Shown piece by piece: positions 18,160 to 28,483 of a stretch of DNA of 64,000 nt. The notes below the pieces were generated by a model, which was given only the letters and a program-made list of their open reading frames with translations, searched no databases and had not been told where the DNA came from. The DNA comes from Bradyrhizobium viridifuturi. GTDB lineage: Bacteria > Pseudomonadota > Alphaproteobacteria > Rhizobiales > Xanthobacteraceae. Location of the stretch: positions 144,047 to 208,046 of the forward strand of contig NZ_LGTB01000005.1 in the NCBI RefSeq assembly GCF_001238275.1, given 5' to 3'. Made by a program: the position numbers and the translations under genes. How positions within the stretch are numbered: the stretch's first letter is position 1; every line of letters starts with the position of its first letter.

Positions 18160-18855
18160 CTAGCCGCCTGCGCGGTTTTCCTTCGACCGAAAAGAAACGC
18201 GCGAAGGAGTTAGTATCGATTGCTTTCGGGTGCCGGCCTGATTTTGGAGCGGCACGTCCACTTCATTCGGCCGCGAATACGCCACCCCGATTACATTCTT
18301 GGAAATAATTAACTCGAGTGAAAACGTGCGATTTGCCTTGGACACGTGTCCTGATCGCGCAAAGATGTCAATCTCCACGTCCTGGAACTGAAGAAACTCG
18401 CGATCCATCGGAAAACACGCCTTATACACCGCCTCTTTCAAAACGAAGACATCGCGCCGCTTGAGCGTGTGTAGATCGTACATCCGTCGCTCGCTAGCAG
18501 TGGCAATCAATGCGATCAGGTTTTCCGGCAGAGGTTCATTCGGCTCGATATCGATGCCGAGAGCTGCAATCTTTCTCGTTCTTGCAATAGCGGCGGCCGC
18601 GACCGTATCGTGGTGCGCCCAAGATCCGACCACGCCCGTCGGCCAGATCGGAACACCAGATTGCGTCTTCGGAATCGCCATTGGTGGAAATCCCAATTGC
18701 CCAAGAAGTGTTCGGGCGGCTGCTCTTGCGGCACCGCTTTCGCGGCGGACTTTGGCAAGGGCGCGTCCCATAGACATAACTTCGGAAGAATCGGCTACAC
18801 CCGAAAGGCCTACCGAGCCCTCCCGGCGTCTAAGGCACCTCAAAACTGCGTACAC
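18160..18855 (-). CDS. 4'-phosphopantetheinyl transferase (EntD/Sfp superfamily)
   Basis: 231 residues from GTG 18855; an internal ATG at 18777 is possible. Motifs of the family appear in order: GRALAKVRRESGAARAAART (ARxALxxLG region), VPIWPTGVVGSWAHHDT (xxGSxSHxxG equivalent), ALGIDIEPNE (Mg-binding GIDxE), and FVLKEAVYKACFPM (KEAxYKA). These enzymes move the phosphopantetheine arm from CoA to carrier domains of polyketide, fatty-acid or nonribosomal peptide synthases. No carrier-protein gene is nearby, so the partner is unknown. The N-terminal part looks shorter or altered relative to EntD, but catalytic residues D and E/K are present. Confidence 0.82.
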   Translation of the reverse strand: MYAVLRCLRRREGSVGLSGVADSSEVMSMGRALAKVRRESGAARAAARTLLGQLGFPPMAIPKTQSGVPIWPTGVVGSWAHHDTVAAAAIARTRKIAALGIDIEPNEPLPENLIALIATASERRMYDLHTLKRRDVFVLKEAVYKACFPMDREFLQFQDVEIDIFARSGHVSKANRTFSLELIISKNVIGVAYSRPNEVDVPLQNQAGTRKQSILTPSRVSFRSKENRAGG

Positions 18856-20435
18856 TTCAGTTCGCGACTCTGAACTTCGATGTGTCCTGCCAGGAATTGT
18901 TCATTTGTTGGAAGGACGGCGGAGTACTTGGGCAAAGGATCGTCCTGACCAGCCTCGCCTCCGACATGGATGAAAGTGGGCTGCCATCGTCGGCGCTGTT
19001 TGGATCGCTGCCCGCCTGAAACATTTGTCAGTGATCAGCCGTTTGGGATCCGTAGTACTGCTCGAGCGAGGCGTCCGACGCCGCCCCTCAAGCCCCAGGA
19101 GCGTGTTGCGCTGGAGCGTCAGGCCGCCATGTTGGAAGCCATGCTCGCGTGCGCCCAACGGCGGTGCCAAGGGTGGGCATCACCTTGCTGCAACGTCGGC
19201 AAGCTGGACGTGGCGGTCAACGGCAGCAATGGAACCTGTCTTCAGGGCGCCCGTCGCCATTGGACGAGGATTGATACTGAGTCGGGCCTTCATGAAAGAT
19301 CCGCCGAAGAACCGCACCTCGATGCAGGATTCAACACACGCTAGGCCGCTCTTTGCATGAATGGGCACCAGAACATGCGTTAGGTTGATTGTTTCCGATC
19401 CAGCTCGTTCCGCATAGCGAGATCAACGCATAAGGCTCATTGATGACTGAAGGGGGTTTTAGGCAACGAGAAGACATTCTCCCCGGAGACGACAAAGCAT
19501 CCGGGGACGGTTTGTCAGCCGCGAGGAACGGCGTTTGCGTGGATAAGCGGCGCACACGAACGGCAGCAGGCTCGGCGGGATGATCGCCATCTGGCTGCGC
19601 CGCTCGACCTTGCCCGGGCGTCGCAGATTCGAGCGATTTCCCTCACGGTCCTGGTTGAGAAACGATATCGGCTTAACCGAACACGTTGGACAATTGGCGA
19701 TGGATCGAGCCGACGAGATGAGATTGACGCATGGTGGATGGTTTTAGCTGCGCCCGACAATTAGTTTGCGGCAGGCCACTGGCTGGTTTGCATGGTCAAA
19801 TGTGATCAGCAATCGCATGCCGCACTTTCTTCGCCCGGGAACTTCCGCGCCCGGCAACGCGCATTGTGGCGAAGGCCAATAACGGATTCGGTGGGTACCC
19901 TCACCATCACCGCAAACCCAGCCAACACGGCTGAGTTTTTGCCCGTTGGATCGCAATAATTTGGAGGTTCCGCCGGCAGGCGCGAATCAGAAACGCCCGG
20001 TCAACGCTCGCCCATCATTCACCACGGTATCCCCAGCCAAGCGAGCTCGACAGCGAGCATCCACGGAAGCAATCACTAGATCAGGTATCTGCAGGGTAAA
20101 ACTTATTCACTCGCCCGCACGGAGCTGCGCAGTGCCGAAATGACGGATTCGGTTCATGCCCTGCGCTATGGAAAGTCTCCTTGCGATGCCTTGCCAACAC
20201 CTCTTCCGCTCGGTGCATGGTGCAAAGTGCCCGCCGGATCTGGGAAGCGATTGAAGCAAGGTTGGTGGGAAAGAAATCGATAAACCATCATATAGCTCGT
20301 TTCGCCCTTTTCCTTTCGGTATTTATCGCAAAGTCAGCTATTGGAGTGCAGACTCTCCGTGGCAATTGTCTCCGCCGTCGTCGGACAGGATTTGTGGCGA
20401 GCTGTGGATTCGGCTGATCGGAAAAGTGTGCCGAG
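18856..20435. other. Long decayed region
   Basis: Nearly 1.6 kb without a convincing gene. Frames such as 19025-19360 (plus) or 19515-19760 (minus) show no known domain. No IS ends were recognised. It may hold very old gene debris. Confidence 0.35.
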
Positions 20436-21572
20436 ATGTTGATACACCATGTAATAGCAAAGATTATGCCTGAGACAGCCCACGATCGCGATCTCGCTTT
20501 GGACTTTACCAAAGGAGTGCTCATCATTTTAGTGATCGTCGGTCACCTGATCCAATATTTCCTCTATCAAAATGAAGGGTTTTGGGATTCGGCAATTTTC
20601 AAATGGATCTACATGTTCCACATGCCCCTCTTTATGGGAATAAGCGGTTATCTTTCCTGCCGAGCGCTGCTGGAAAAGTCCTTCATGCAAGCCATGGGCG
20701 ATCGTGCGATGCAGCTCCTGGTGCCTATGCTGTTTTGGTTCTCTCTCCTGGCGACATTAAAGTTGGCCATGTTTCCCCGACTGGCGAGCGCACCAGACAA
20801 CGTTTTGCAGTTCCTGAATGATTTCGCCGGCACCTACTGGTTCGTCTGGGCCGCGTTCATTTGTTTTCTTCTCGCTAAGACTATTTCGATCTGCAATCAT
20901 TCGTCACCATGGGCCTTGTTCGTATCGGTCGTTCTGGTGGTCCTTGCACCTCTGACCTTTTCCATATTCCCTCTCATAAAGTATACGTACCCGTTTTTCT
21001 GCCTGGGATTCTCATTTGCAATGTCGAGAGAACGGTGGACGAGCATAATGCGCTCTCACAGGCCGTTCTTGGCTATGTCCGTCACAATTGCGGCTATGAT
21101 GTGCTTTGCGATCTGGAGCAAGGACACTTATGTCTACAACAATCTCGCTTTGGTCCAGGATTTGCGGTCGGCAAAAAATGTGCTTCTGATGTTTCTTGGC
21201 TCCGCAGCTGTCTCAGCGGTGATGATTAAGGTCCTGCTTCGATCCTGGAATATTGGTCGTTCAAATCGGGTGGTCCGCTTTATCGCCGCGAAACTGGGAC
21301 CCAGCACGCTGGTGCTGTACTTGGTCCAGGGTACGGTATTCCGTCTCATGGATTCGATACAGTATGGAGAATCTTGGGACGCCACGATGAGGTCGGCCGC
21401 GGCTGCATTTCTCGGGACAATGATTGTTGCTGTCGCGCTAACGGTTCGGTGGGCCGTGCGCGACATTCCTTATCTCTCCCAGCTCGTGCTCGGAGTGCCA
21501 CCCCGCTCCTTGTCGGGCAGCCAAATCAATCAGGAGGCTCTCGCAAACCATCGTAGCTTGCGGGACTTGTGA
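20436..21572 (+). CDS. Acyltransferase family 3 membrane protein
   Basis: 378 residues with about ten hydrophobic helices. The N-terminus has the family signature DLALDFTKGVLIILVIVGHL (R/D-x-D-x-x-K/R-G-xx-I-xx-V-x-x-H) with the essential histidine, followed by FHMPLFMGISGYLS. Family 3 acyltransferases acetylate or acylate extracytoplasmic sugars and lipids. In rhizobia relatives such as NodX and NolL O-acetylate Nod factors, so a role on surface or Nod-factor sugars is plausible but unproven. The start ATG at 20436 has weak ribosome signals; a second ATG is at 20466. Confidence 0.82.
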   Translation: MLIHHVIAKIMPETAHDRDLALDFTKGVLIILVIVGHLIQYFLYQNEGFWDSAIFKWIYMFHMPLFMGISGYLSCRALLEKSFMQAMGDRAMQLLVPMLFWFSLLATLKLAMFPRLASAPDNVLQFLNDFAGTYWFVWAAFICFLLAKTISICNHSSPWALFVSVVLVVLAPLTFSIFPLIKYTYPFFCLGFSFAMSRERWTSIMRSHRPFLAMSVTIAAMMCFAIWSKDTYVYNNLALVQDLRSAKNVLLMFLGSAAVSAVMIKVLLRSWNIGRSNRVVRFIAAKLGPSTLVLYLVQGTVFRLMDSIQYGESWDATMRSAAAAFLGTMIVAVALTVRWAVRDIPYLSQLVLGVPPRSLSGSQINQEALANHRSLRDL

Positions 21573-21954
21573 ACCTGCTGTCCATTCATGGCGCCCCAAT
21601 CTGGGTGCCTCGCCGAAAAATGTTCCAGAAGATTGCGTCTTTGCTCCACGTAATTTGCTTCCCCCGAAAGGGACGGAGTAGGGACAGCGATGAGGCGGCT
21701 TTGGATGTCGACGCACGAGATGCTGACAAAGAGTTGTTGGCGAGCGTTACAGATCGTCAGACCTCGCGGAGAATATGCGAATTCTGGAAGGCTTCGCCAC
21801 CATCACGGGGCTTCCATCGCAAGTACGCCATGAGGTCTTTTGTCGATCGGCTTCCAACTATTGCACGCGGAATGACAGCCGTAATGGTGACTTCGCGCGG
21901 CAGTAGTGTGCAGGTCAATAATGCCGGCTCCGCAAGCGACCGTCCAAAGCTATC

Positions 21955-22137
21955 ATTATCATCGACACGATCAGCTCGAAGCTCTCATCTCGCCGACTTC
22001 ATCGCCTACAACTATGCACGGAGGCTAAAGACCCTGAAGGCCCTCACGCCTTACGAGCACATCTGCAAATGCTGGACTTCCGAGCAGAACGATTCAAACC
22101 CAATCCGCTCCAGCAAATGCCGGGACCAAACACCTAA
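21955..22137 (+). mobile_element. IS481-family transposase C-terminal remnant
   Basis: The frame reads HLADFIAYNYARRLKTLKAL then TPYEHICKCWTSEQ, matching the conserved C-terminus of IS481-type transposases (YNFARRLKTLxGLTPYExICKxWTSEPxRF). A one-base shift then gives RFKPNPLQQMPGPNT and a stop, the expected ending. The rest of the element is missing. The frame is embedded in a longer chance frame (21569-22186) that should not be taken as a gene. Confidence 0.8.
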
Positions 22138-22166
22138 CAGGGCAGTTATAATCATTCAGATTCCTC

Positions 22167-22186
22167 GTCAGCTTCTCGAAAGCTAA
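22167..22186 (+). promoter_or_regulatory. tts box
   Basis: Reads GTCAGCTTCTCGAAAGCTAA, a perfect consensus-like box 66 bases before the NEL effector ATG at 22253. Confidence 0.93.
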
Positions 22187-22252
22187 GCCTTGTAGCAAGA
22201 ACGTGTTTATCCAGGTTCGACGTTAGCTGCTCAGATTTGTCAGGAGAATCGG

Positions 22253-24625
22253 ATGGATGCGTTCAACCACCTCCACCCCGTCCCAGATGTCGAGCGGGCG
22301 CACGACGACGACGAGCTGGGACAGCAGCAGGATTACCCAGCCGGGTTTCAGCAGCACCTGAACCAGTTGCATCCGCACGAGCGCCCGCCCCAGAATTCAA
22401 ATAACCTCCGCGACCGCGACGTTGTGTCGAACAGAGATGTGGATTTTTTGAGAATGCCGCACGGGGATCGCGTCGGACAAGGCACCTCGCGGTTGCCCTC
22501 GGATTCGCCCGCCTTCTCTGGACAAGGCGTCAATCAAGATCTGCTTTTTCCAGGCGCGGATCGGAGTGGCCAGTTGCCAGCCGGCAGTTTCAGTCTGACG
22601 GATAGTTGGCACGGTGTGGATGCAGCCGATTGGCCGACGCAAAGTTTCGATCAGGAGGAGCATTGGTGGGCGGAGCCCGGTGATGTGGTGCCTGAGTGGC
22701 CAACGACCGCGGCAATTCCTTGGCAGCAAGATCTCGGAGTATCAATCCTCGGCCGACAGCCCCGGCCGGGCGATGGCAGCACGACGGACCTTGAAGACCC
22801 CGTCCTCAGGCAATCGCGGCTCGACCACATCTTGGACATCTGGGCCGGCGAGGAAGGGCAGACGCAAGACGAAGGCCGCCAAGAGGCCGTAAGACGAATA
22901 AGAGCCTGGGCAGAGGCCGGCGACGTCTATGCAGGGCTGGAGCTGTATGATCTGGGCCTGACGACACTGCCTGCCGCCCTCCCGCCCGGGCTCCAGTCGC
23001 TCAACGTCAGCGACAACGAGCTGGTGCGCCTGCCTGACACCCTTCCGTCCGGCCTCCGGACGCTTGGCGCCAGCAACAACCGGTTAACCGACCTGCCCGA
23101 CACTCTCCCGACCGGACTCCAGTCTCTGGTGGTCGGCAGCAACCAGCTGACCGGACTGCCTGAAACGCTTCCGGAGAGCCTTTCGACACTCGCCGTCTGC
23201 ACCAATCGGTTGACCAGCCTGCCAGACAACCTGCCGGCCGGGCTCCAGGACCTCGATGTCCGCGGCAACCTGTTGACCCGCCTACCCGACAACTTACCGA
23301 CCGGACTTCAGTCGCTTGCCCTCGGTAGCAATCGGTTGGCTAGTCTACCCGACACTCTCCCGCCCGAACTCAAAGAGCTCGAAGCCGACGGCAACCGACT
23401 GACCAGCCTGCCTGACACTCTCCCGGCCGAGCTCCTGTTGCTCTTCGCTCGCGATAACCGACTGAACAGCCTGCCCGAGACCCTCCCGACTGAGCTCCAG
23501 AGACTCCACGTCAGCGGCAACAGCCTGTCGAGCTTGCCCGAGAACCTCCCGACCGAGCTCCAGGTGCTCGAGGCACGCAACAATCGGCTCACCAGCCTGC
23601 CAGAGACCCTGCTGACCCGGCTAGGGTCTGGGTGCATGGTTTATGTGGAGGATAATGCGCTGCCCGAGCAGGAGCGGACGAATTTGGCGGCAGCCCTGAA
23701 TGCGCCGAGCTATGCCGGCCCGCGGGTCTTCTTTGCAATGGGTGGAGGAACGATGGTGGACCAGGAACGGCCGCTGTCCAATGCGGTCGCGGACTGGTTG
23801 AAGGGCGAGCCGGAGGCGATCGCCGTCTGGCAGAACTTCGCCCACGAGGAGGGGGCCGCGGAATACGCGCTCTTCCTCGACAAGCTGCAGAAGACAGTGA
23901 ATTATGACAATCCCGAATTCCGAGAGGCGGTGGCCGAGGATCTACGGCAGGCGGCGATCAGGCCGGAATTGCGGCGGCAGTTTTTTGAGCTGGCCTACGG
24001 GGCGAGCGAGACCTGCCAGGATCGCGTCACCTTGACCTGGAACGGCATGCAGACCGCACGTCTGAACGCTGATGTCGATGACGGAGCCTATGACGATCGG
24101 CTCGGCGAACTCATCCAGCAGGCGCGGGTCCTGTTCCGCCTGAACGCGCTCGAGCCGATCGCCCGTCAGAAGGTCGACTCGCTCGGGTTCGTCGACGAGG
24201 TCGAGGTCTATCTCGCCTATCAGGTCAAGCTACGTGAGCGGCTGGACCTACAGCTCATCGCTCCGGATATGCGATTCTTTGATGTTGCCCACGTCACTGA
24301 AGACGACCTCGCCGCAGCCGAGATCCAGGTGCGCAACGAGGAGGCGACGGGGTTCGCCGACTATCTGGCAACTCGCTGGCAACCCTGGGAGATGGTGGTG
24401 AGTCGGATTGCCCCACAAGCTCATGCACAGATGGAGGGCCGGCTCAGGGAGGCGATGGACGAGGAGTTTCCGAGCCGCCTTGAGCAACGGCTCGCCGACC
24501 ATCAGCTAACCGGAGATAGCGATGCCGAGTTGCAATTCGGAGCCCAGATTAGCGAGGAGATCGCCCGCGAGATCAAGGGCCCTCTGATGCGCCAGGTGCT
24601 TGGGGACCGCGGGCTTGAGCTGTGA
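22253..24625 (+). CDS. nopM: NEL-type E3 ubiquitin ligase, LRR type III effector (NopM-like), long leader
   Basis: 790 residues, ATG preceded by AGGAGA. The leader is unusually long (about 230 residues), acidic and proline/glutamine-rich, and includes LPAGSFSLTDSW and WPTQSFDQEEHW, which echo the LPTxSLD repeats of the effector at 11352. About ten 21-residue LRRs follow (about 240-450), then the NEL domain with CQD at residues 588-590 (active cysteine) and VTLTWNGMQTARL. The two intact NEL domains in the window are closely similar to the end (VLGDRGLEL here). It is injected through the type III system under TtsI control and would ubiquitinate host proteins. Confidence 0.9.
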   Translation: MDAFNHLHPVPDVERAHDDDELGQQQDYPAGFQQHLNQLHPHERPPQNSNNLRDRDVVSNRDVDFLRMPHGDRVGQGTSRLPSDSPAFSGQGVNQDLLFPGADRSGQLPAGSFSLTDSWHGVDAADWPTQSFDQEEHWWAEPGDVVPEWPTTAAIPWQQDLGVSILGRQPRPGDGSTTDLEDPVLRQSRLDHILDIWAGEEGQTQDEGRQEAVRRIRAWAEAGDVYAGLELYDLGLTTLPAALPPGLQSLNVSDNELVRLPDTLPSGLRTLGASNNRLTDLPDTLPTGLQSLVVGSNQLTGLPETLPESLSTLAVCTNRLTSLPDNLPAGLQDLDVRGNLLTRLPDNLPTGLQSLALGSNRLASLPDTLPPELKELEADGNRLTSLPDTLPAELLLLFARDNRLNSLPETLPTELQRLHVSGNSLSSLPENLPTELQVLEARNNRLTSLPETLLTRLGSGCMVYVEDNALPEQERTNLAAALNAPSYAGPRVFFAMGGGTMVDQERPLSNAVADWLKGEPEAIAVWQNFAHEEGAAEYALFLDKLQKTVNYDNPEFREAVAEDLRQAAIRPELRRQFFELAYGASETCQDRVTLTWNGMQTARLNADVDDGAYDDRLGELIQQARVLFRLNALEPIARQKVDSLGFVDEVEVYLAYQVKLRERLDLQLIAPDMRFFDVAHVTEDDLAAAEIQVRNEEATGFADYLATRWQPWEMVVSRIAPQAHAQMEGRLREAMDEEFPSRLEQRLADHQLTGDSDAELQFGAQISEEIAREIKGPLMRQVLGDRGLEL

Positions 24626-24877
24626 AATGGCCATCCTTGCGAGGAGCGTCAATTTTACAGGAACCCATATCTCAGTGACACAGCGTAACTGGCGGCTCAG
24701 TCTTGCAAATATCGATTCGTGCCGAGCCTCTGCTAGAGCAGATGGGGTTAGTTTGAATCGATTTGGGATTGAACGAAGCCGCTGTCGCGGCATGTAGGCA
24801 GGCATAGCAAGGATTGCCTGTTGTCTGAGAGGATTGCGGGTTTTCGAAGCCCAACCCTTCAGACAGGAGGTTTTCCG

Positions 24878-25081
24878 ATGGCTGAGATCAGCCCACTTCG
24901 CCGCCGCATGATCGAGGACTTGACGGTCCGCAATCTGTCACCGGCGGCACAGCAATCCTACCTCAACGCCGCAGCGAAGTTGAGCCGGTATTTCGGTCGC
25001 TCTCCCGACCGCCTTGTCCAGGAGGATATCCGCGCCTTCCAGGTTCATCTGGTGGCGACGGGATGTCCTGGCCGGCGCTGA
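24878..25081 (+). pseudogene. N-terminal fragment of a tyrosine recombinase/integrase
   Basis: A strong ribosome site AGGAGG precedes ATG 24878. The 67 codons (MAEISPLRRRMIEDLTVRNL, then YLNAAAKLSRYFGRSPDRL, then EDIRAFQVHLVATG) match the core-binding start of integrases that accompany IS91-type elements. The frame is lost just before the IS66 left end at 25090; the catalytic domain is not found on the other side of the IS. Confidence 0.8.
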
Positions 25082-25106
25082 ACTAGATCGTAAGCGCTTA
25101 GCCGGG

Positions 25107-26676
25107 ACCCTTATTGGGGCTGGCTTGACGATTCGCGGAATCGCCACGGCATGAGGATCTTCGATCCTGCTATGAGGATGGCCGTCGATGATCGCCTCGA
25201 ATGTTTCGGCAGCCGGGTTGACGTCGTTGAGCTTGCAGGTGGCGACGATCGACGCGAGCAAGGCCCAGTTTTCTGCCCCCATTTCACGACCGGCGAAGAG
25301 CGCATTTTTCCTGGTCAGGCAAACTGGCCGGATGGCGTTCTCGACCGGGTTGGTGTCGAGCTCGAGGCGCCCGTCTTCGAGGAAGCGGGTCAGCCCCTGC
25401 CAGTGATTCAGCGCATAGCGGATGTCTTCGGCAAGTGTCGAGCCGCTGGAGATCATCGACAGCTGGTTCTCGAACCACATTTTCAAAGCGGCGACGAGAG
25501 CCAACGAATGCTCCTTTCGCGCGGCGAGCCGGATGTCCGGCGATGCACCGCGCACCATGGCTTCGATGGCATAAAGCTGCGCGATGTGCCGAACGGCGGC
25601 TTCGGCAATCGGCGACTTGCTGTTGCGTACCAATTTGACGAAGCGCCGGCGCAAATGCTCCAGCAATGCACGAGCGTCCATGGCCCTTGCGGTCGAACGA
25701 CTTCGTTCAACCGATCATACCCGTCATAGGCGTCGCATTGCAGGTAGCGTCCGCCAAAGCCGTTCAGGAACTGCTCAGAAGGCACCGCTGCGACCGGGGG
25801 CATATCGGAACAGCACGATCGGCGGACTTGGACCGCTGTGGCCGCGGTCGTCTGAGGCGATCGCCCAGAAGTAGCCTTTCTTCGTTTGGCCGCGCCCGGA
25901 TCGAGTACCGGCGCCTTGGTCTCGTCCATGAACAGCCGATCCGCCATGGCCAGGTAATGGCGCATGTGTTCCGCAATGGGCTGAAGATGGAAGCAGGCGC
26001 GGCCCGACCAGTTGCCCAGTGTCGCCCGATCAAGCCGGATGCCCTGGCGCGCATAGATCTGGGCCTGACGGTAAAAAGGCGTATGGTTGGAGACGATCAC
26101 GTGCGCGACGGCCGCTTCGGTCGGCAGCCCGCCGGGCACGACTTGCTCCGGTGCGTGCGCCTGCACGACGGGGCCCGCGCAGCGGCGACAGATGTATTTC
26201 GGGCGGCGCGTGACCAACACCCGCCATTGCGCCGGGATCACGTCGAGGCGTTTGCTGACGTCTTCGCCGATCTTCGTCATGGCGCCGCAACCGCACGGGC
26301 AGAGCGTGCTCGCAGGCTCGATGACCCGCTCCACCCGCGGCAAATGGGCAGGCAAGCAGCCGCGATTGCGATGAGAGCTTTGATCCGTCGCGTTCCGTGA
26401 CCGGCCCTGGATCACCGCCTCGGCTCTCTCCTGCGCGGCATCCAGGATGCCTTGCGCGATCTCCACGTCTTCGAGCGGCAAATGATACTGATCTGGTCGC
26501 AGCTTCTCGGATTTCGCGCCGAACCTGTCGCGTCGTAATTCGCCGAGAATGACCTCCAGCCGGCGTCGGGCTTCTTCCGGCGCCGCCAGTGCCCCCTGAT
26601 GCTCCAAGGCCACCTGCGTTTGCGCCAATAGCGCCTTAAGGTGTTCGTTTTCGTCGCGCAGCGCCGCGATGCTCAT
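25107..26676 (-). pseudogene. tnpC: IS66 transposase TnpC, frameshifted
   Basis: Starts at ATG 26676 (MSIAALRDENEHLKALLAQT, a leucine-zipper-like head) and shows the zinc ribbon STLCPCGCGAMTKIGEDVSK and the catalytic-domain segments MADRLFMDETKAPVLDPG and QCDAYDGYDRLNE. At about 25690 the frame shifts, and a second frame continues RDARALLEHLRRRFVKLVRN through EDGRLELDTNPVENAIRPVC (the last catalytic acid region) toward the left IR. A third small shift near 25150 separates the true end (LMPWRFRESS). Also altered around 25850, where the frame reads scrambled residues. Not functional as it stands. Confidence 0.85.
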
Positions 26677-26745
26677 GCGCTATTTCGAGCACATCGCCGC
26701 CGCGTGTGCCACGTTCAAAATAGCTGCCGAGTCATTCTGCCGCAG

Positions 26746-27099
26746 TTATCCCGCCGTCTGCGGGCGCCGTGCTTCTTCCGGGCGGACCAATCTCCAATCC
26801 AGCCCTTCGAACAAGGCCGCAAACATCGCCGGCGACATGCGCATCACACCGTCCGCGATCGTTGGCCAAACAAACTTGCAACCTTCGAGGCGCTTGTGCA
26901 CCAACACCAGGCTCGTTCGATCCCAGACCAAAACCTTGATCAGGTCCGCTCGCTTCGAGCGGAACACGAAGGCTGCGCCGCTGAACGGGTCGAGATCAAG
27001 CATCTCCTGCACCTTCGTCGCAAGCCCATCGTGTCCACAGCGGAAGTCAATCGGCCGCGTGGCAACGTAAATCTTCAGATCAGAACCGGCCGCGATCAT
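26746..27099 (-). CDS. tnpB: IS66 accessory protein TnpB
   Basis: 117 residues, intact. MIAAGSDLKIYVATRPIDFR, HDGLATKVQEML and GAAFVFRSKRADLIKVLVWD are diagnostic of the IS66 Orf2/TnpB family, required with TnpA and TnpC for transposition. It overlaps the tnpA stop region by 4 bases and precedes tnpC. Confidence 0.92.
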   Translation of the reverse strand: MIAAGSDLKIYVATRPIDFRCGHDGLATKVQEMLDLDPFSGAAFVFRSKRADLIKVLVWDRTSLVLVHKRLEGCKFVWPTIADGVMRMSPAMFAALFEGLDWRLVRPEEARRPQTAG

Positions 27100-27529
27100 C
27101 GTGACGCTCGCACTGCACGGATCACCCGGGATAGCTGGTCAGCATCTATGGCCGTATCCGTCCGCAGCACGACATCACCGATCGCGATCTCAAGCTTGAT
27201 CGCCGGAGCCTGACGCTCCTCCAACGCATGGTCTACGACCAGCGGCGCAAATGTCGGCGGGGACGCCTCCCACGGCGGCAACATACCTCGCCGTCAAAAC
27301 CGCCGTCGCCAATCGTAGATCTGCCGGCGCGTCGCTCCGTGCTTGCGCGCCACCTCGAACACCTGAGCACCGGGTAACAGACTCTCGGCAGCGATCCGAG
27401 CTCTCTCAGCTTCCGAACGCACACGACGTCCTGACGGCCCTTCAAGGATCTCCAGCCGCTCACCGACCCCGCCGATGAGCCGTCTAAATGGACGTCAAAC
27501 CTCCGTCCAACCCGGAGGCTTCTTCGCAC
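27096..27529 (-). pseudogene. tnpA: IS66 TnpA, frameshifted
   Basis: Minus-strand traces of the helix-turn-helix TnpA: one frame gives VDHALEERQAPAIKLEIAIG then VVLRTDTAIDADQLSRVIRA, the normal C-terminus. The upstream frame holds residues of the HTH region shifted by one base (the correct HTH VFEVARKHGATRRQIYDWRR can be read in a third frame near 27310-27370). At least two frameshifts. Confidence 0.7.
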
Positions 27530-27572
27530 GGCTATCCAGATCCCGAAGCAAGGGTTCTGGCTTAGCGCTTAC

Positions 27573-28330
27573 TCCTGAGCGGACAGCGGCACAACATCAG
27601 GCCTTGTTACATCTTGTCGGTCAAGGCGACTGGTCGGATCAGCAAGCGTTGGGCAAGATCCGTGAGTTAGCGCTACCGGGCATCGAATGTCACGGAGAGA
27701 TCGAAGCTTGGATCATCGATGATACGGGCTTTCGTAAGAAGGGGCGGCATTCGGTCGGCGTTGCACGGCAATTGCGGTCAGTTGGGCAAGCAAGACAATT
27801 GACAGGTTGCCGTGACGCTTCGCTCGCGAACCATCATGCGGCTTGCCGGTGGCCTATTGACTCTATCTACCAAGGGAATGGGCGACGGACCGTACGTCGG
27901 CGCAAAACCGGAGTTCCCAAGGACATCACCTTCAAGACGAAGCCGGCAATTGCACTCGATCATGTGCGCTGGGCCTGTGCGTGGGCTTGCCGCGCGGCGT
28001 GGTCCTGATGGACGCCGGCTACGGCCCGATACCGCTCTGCGTGGGAGTATACCGAACTGGGCCTGAGCTATGTGGCCGGCATCTTGCCAGAAACCTCGGT
28101 ATGGGCGCTCAGAACCGGACCGCGGCCGCCGAAGAAGTGGTCGGGGAACGGACGATCTCCAAAACTGCTACGGCGTGATAGCAAACACCGACCGATTTCG
28201 GTCACGAAGCTTGCGATCGGTCCGCCAGCGCATGCTTGGCACAAGATCACGTGCCGTGAGGGCACGGCAGAACAGCTGTCTTCGCGTTTTGCTCGTGTGC
28301 GCGTCCATCCGGCGCCCGTGCTGGTAAACT
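27573..28330 (+). mobile_element. IS701-family transposase remnant
   Basis: Begins abruptly at the IS66 right end with TPERTAAQHQALLHLVGQGD, then IEAWIIDDTGFRKKGRHSVG, in which DDTGF carries a catalytic acid, then frames PKDITFKTKPAIALDHVRWA, GLPRGVVLMDAGYG and YVAGILPETSVW-like segments in other frames. These are the conserved blocks of IS701/IS4-superfamily transposases. Frameshifts near 27800, 27980 and 28060 and a truncated 5' end make it dead. Similarity ends near 28330. Confidence 0.8.
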
Positions 28331-28483
28331 CGGGCGGGCCCTCTCTCGTATTGAGGAAACAGCCGTCAGGTTCGATGCGTCGAGGTTGTTTGCCGATGAA
28401 GCGGTCCCTTCGCGCGATTAATCAAGCCCGCATCCAAGAACTGAAAGGTTACGTGTGCCTTTCTGGTCGGCAAAGTCGCGAAC

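Larger units (their letters stand above)
25090..27572 (-). mobile_element. IS66-family element
   Basis: 2483 bases bounded by inverted ends: left GTAAGCGCTTAGCCGGGACC, right (reverse strand) GTAAGCGCTAAGCCAGAACC, both continuing into CCTT. Three IS66 genes run on the minus strand in the order tnpA, tnpB, tnpC. IS66 normally makes an 8-base target duplication, but the flanks are ACTAGATC and TCCTGAGC, which differ. The left neighbour is an integrase fragment and the right neighbour is a headless IS701, so a deletion or recombination removed one flank after insertion. tnpA and tnpC carry frameshifts; only tnpB is whole. Confidence 0.88.

Noticed and set aside
21569..22186. 205-codon open frame after the acyltransferase
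   Set aside because: Its second half is an IS481 transposase remnant and its end overlaps the tts box; the first half has no family resemblance.
22927..23637. Long antisense frames opposite LRRs
   Set aside because: Repetitive GC-rich LRR codons leave the opposite strand open; the translations (SGRLVSRL repeats) are not protein-like.
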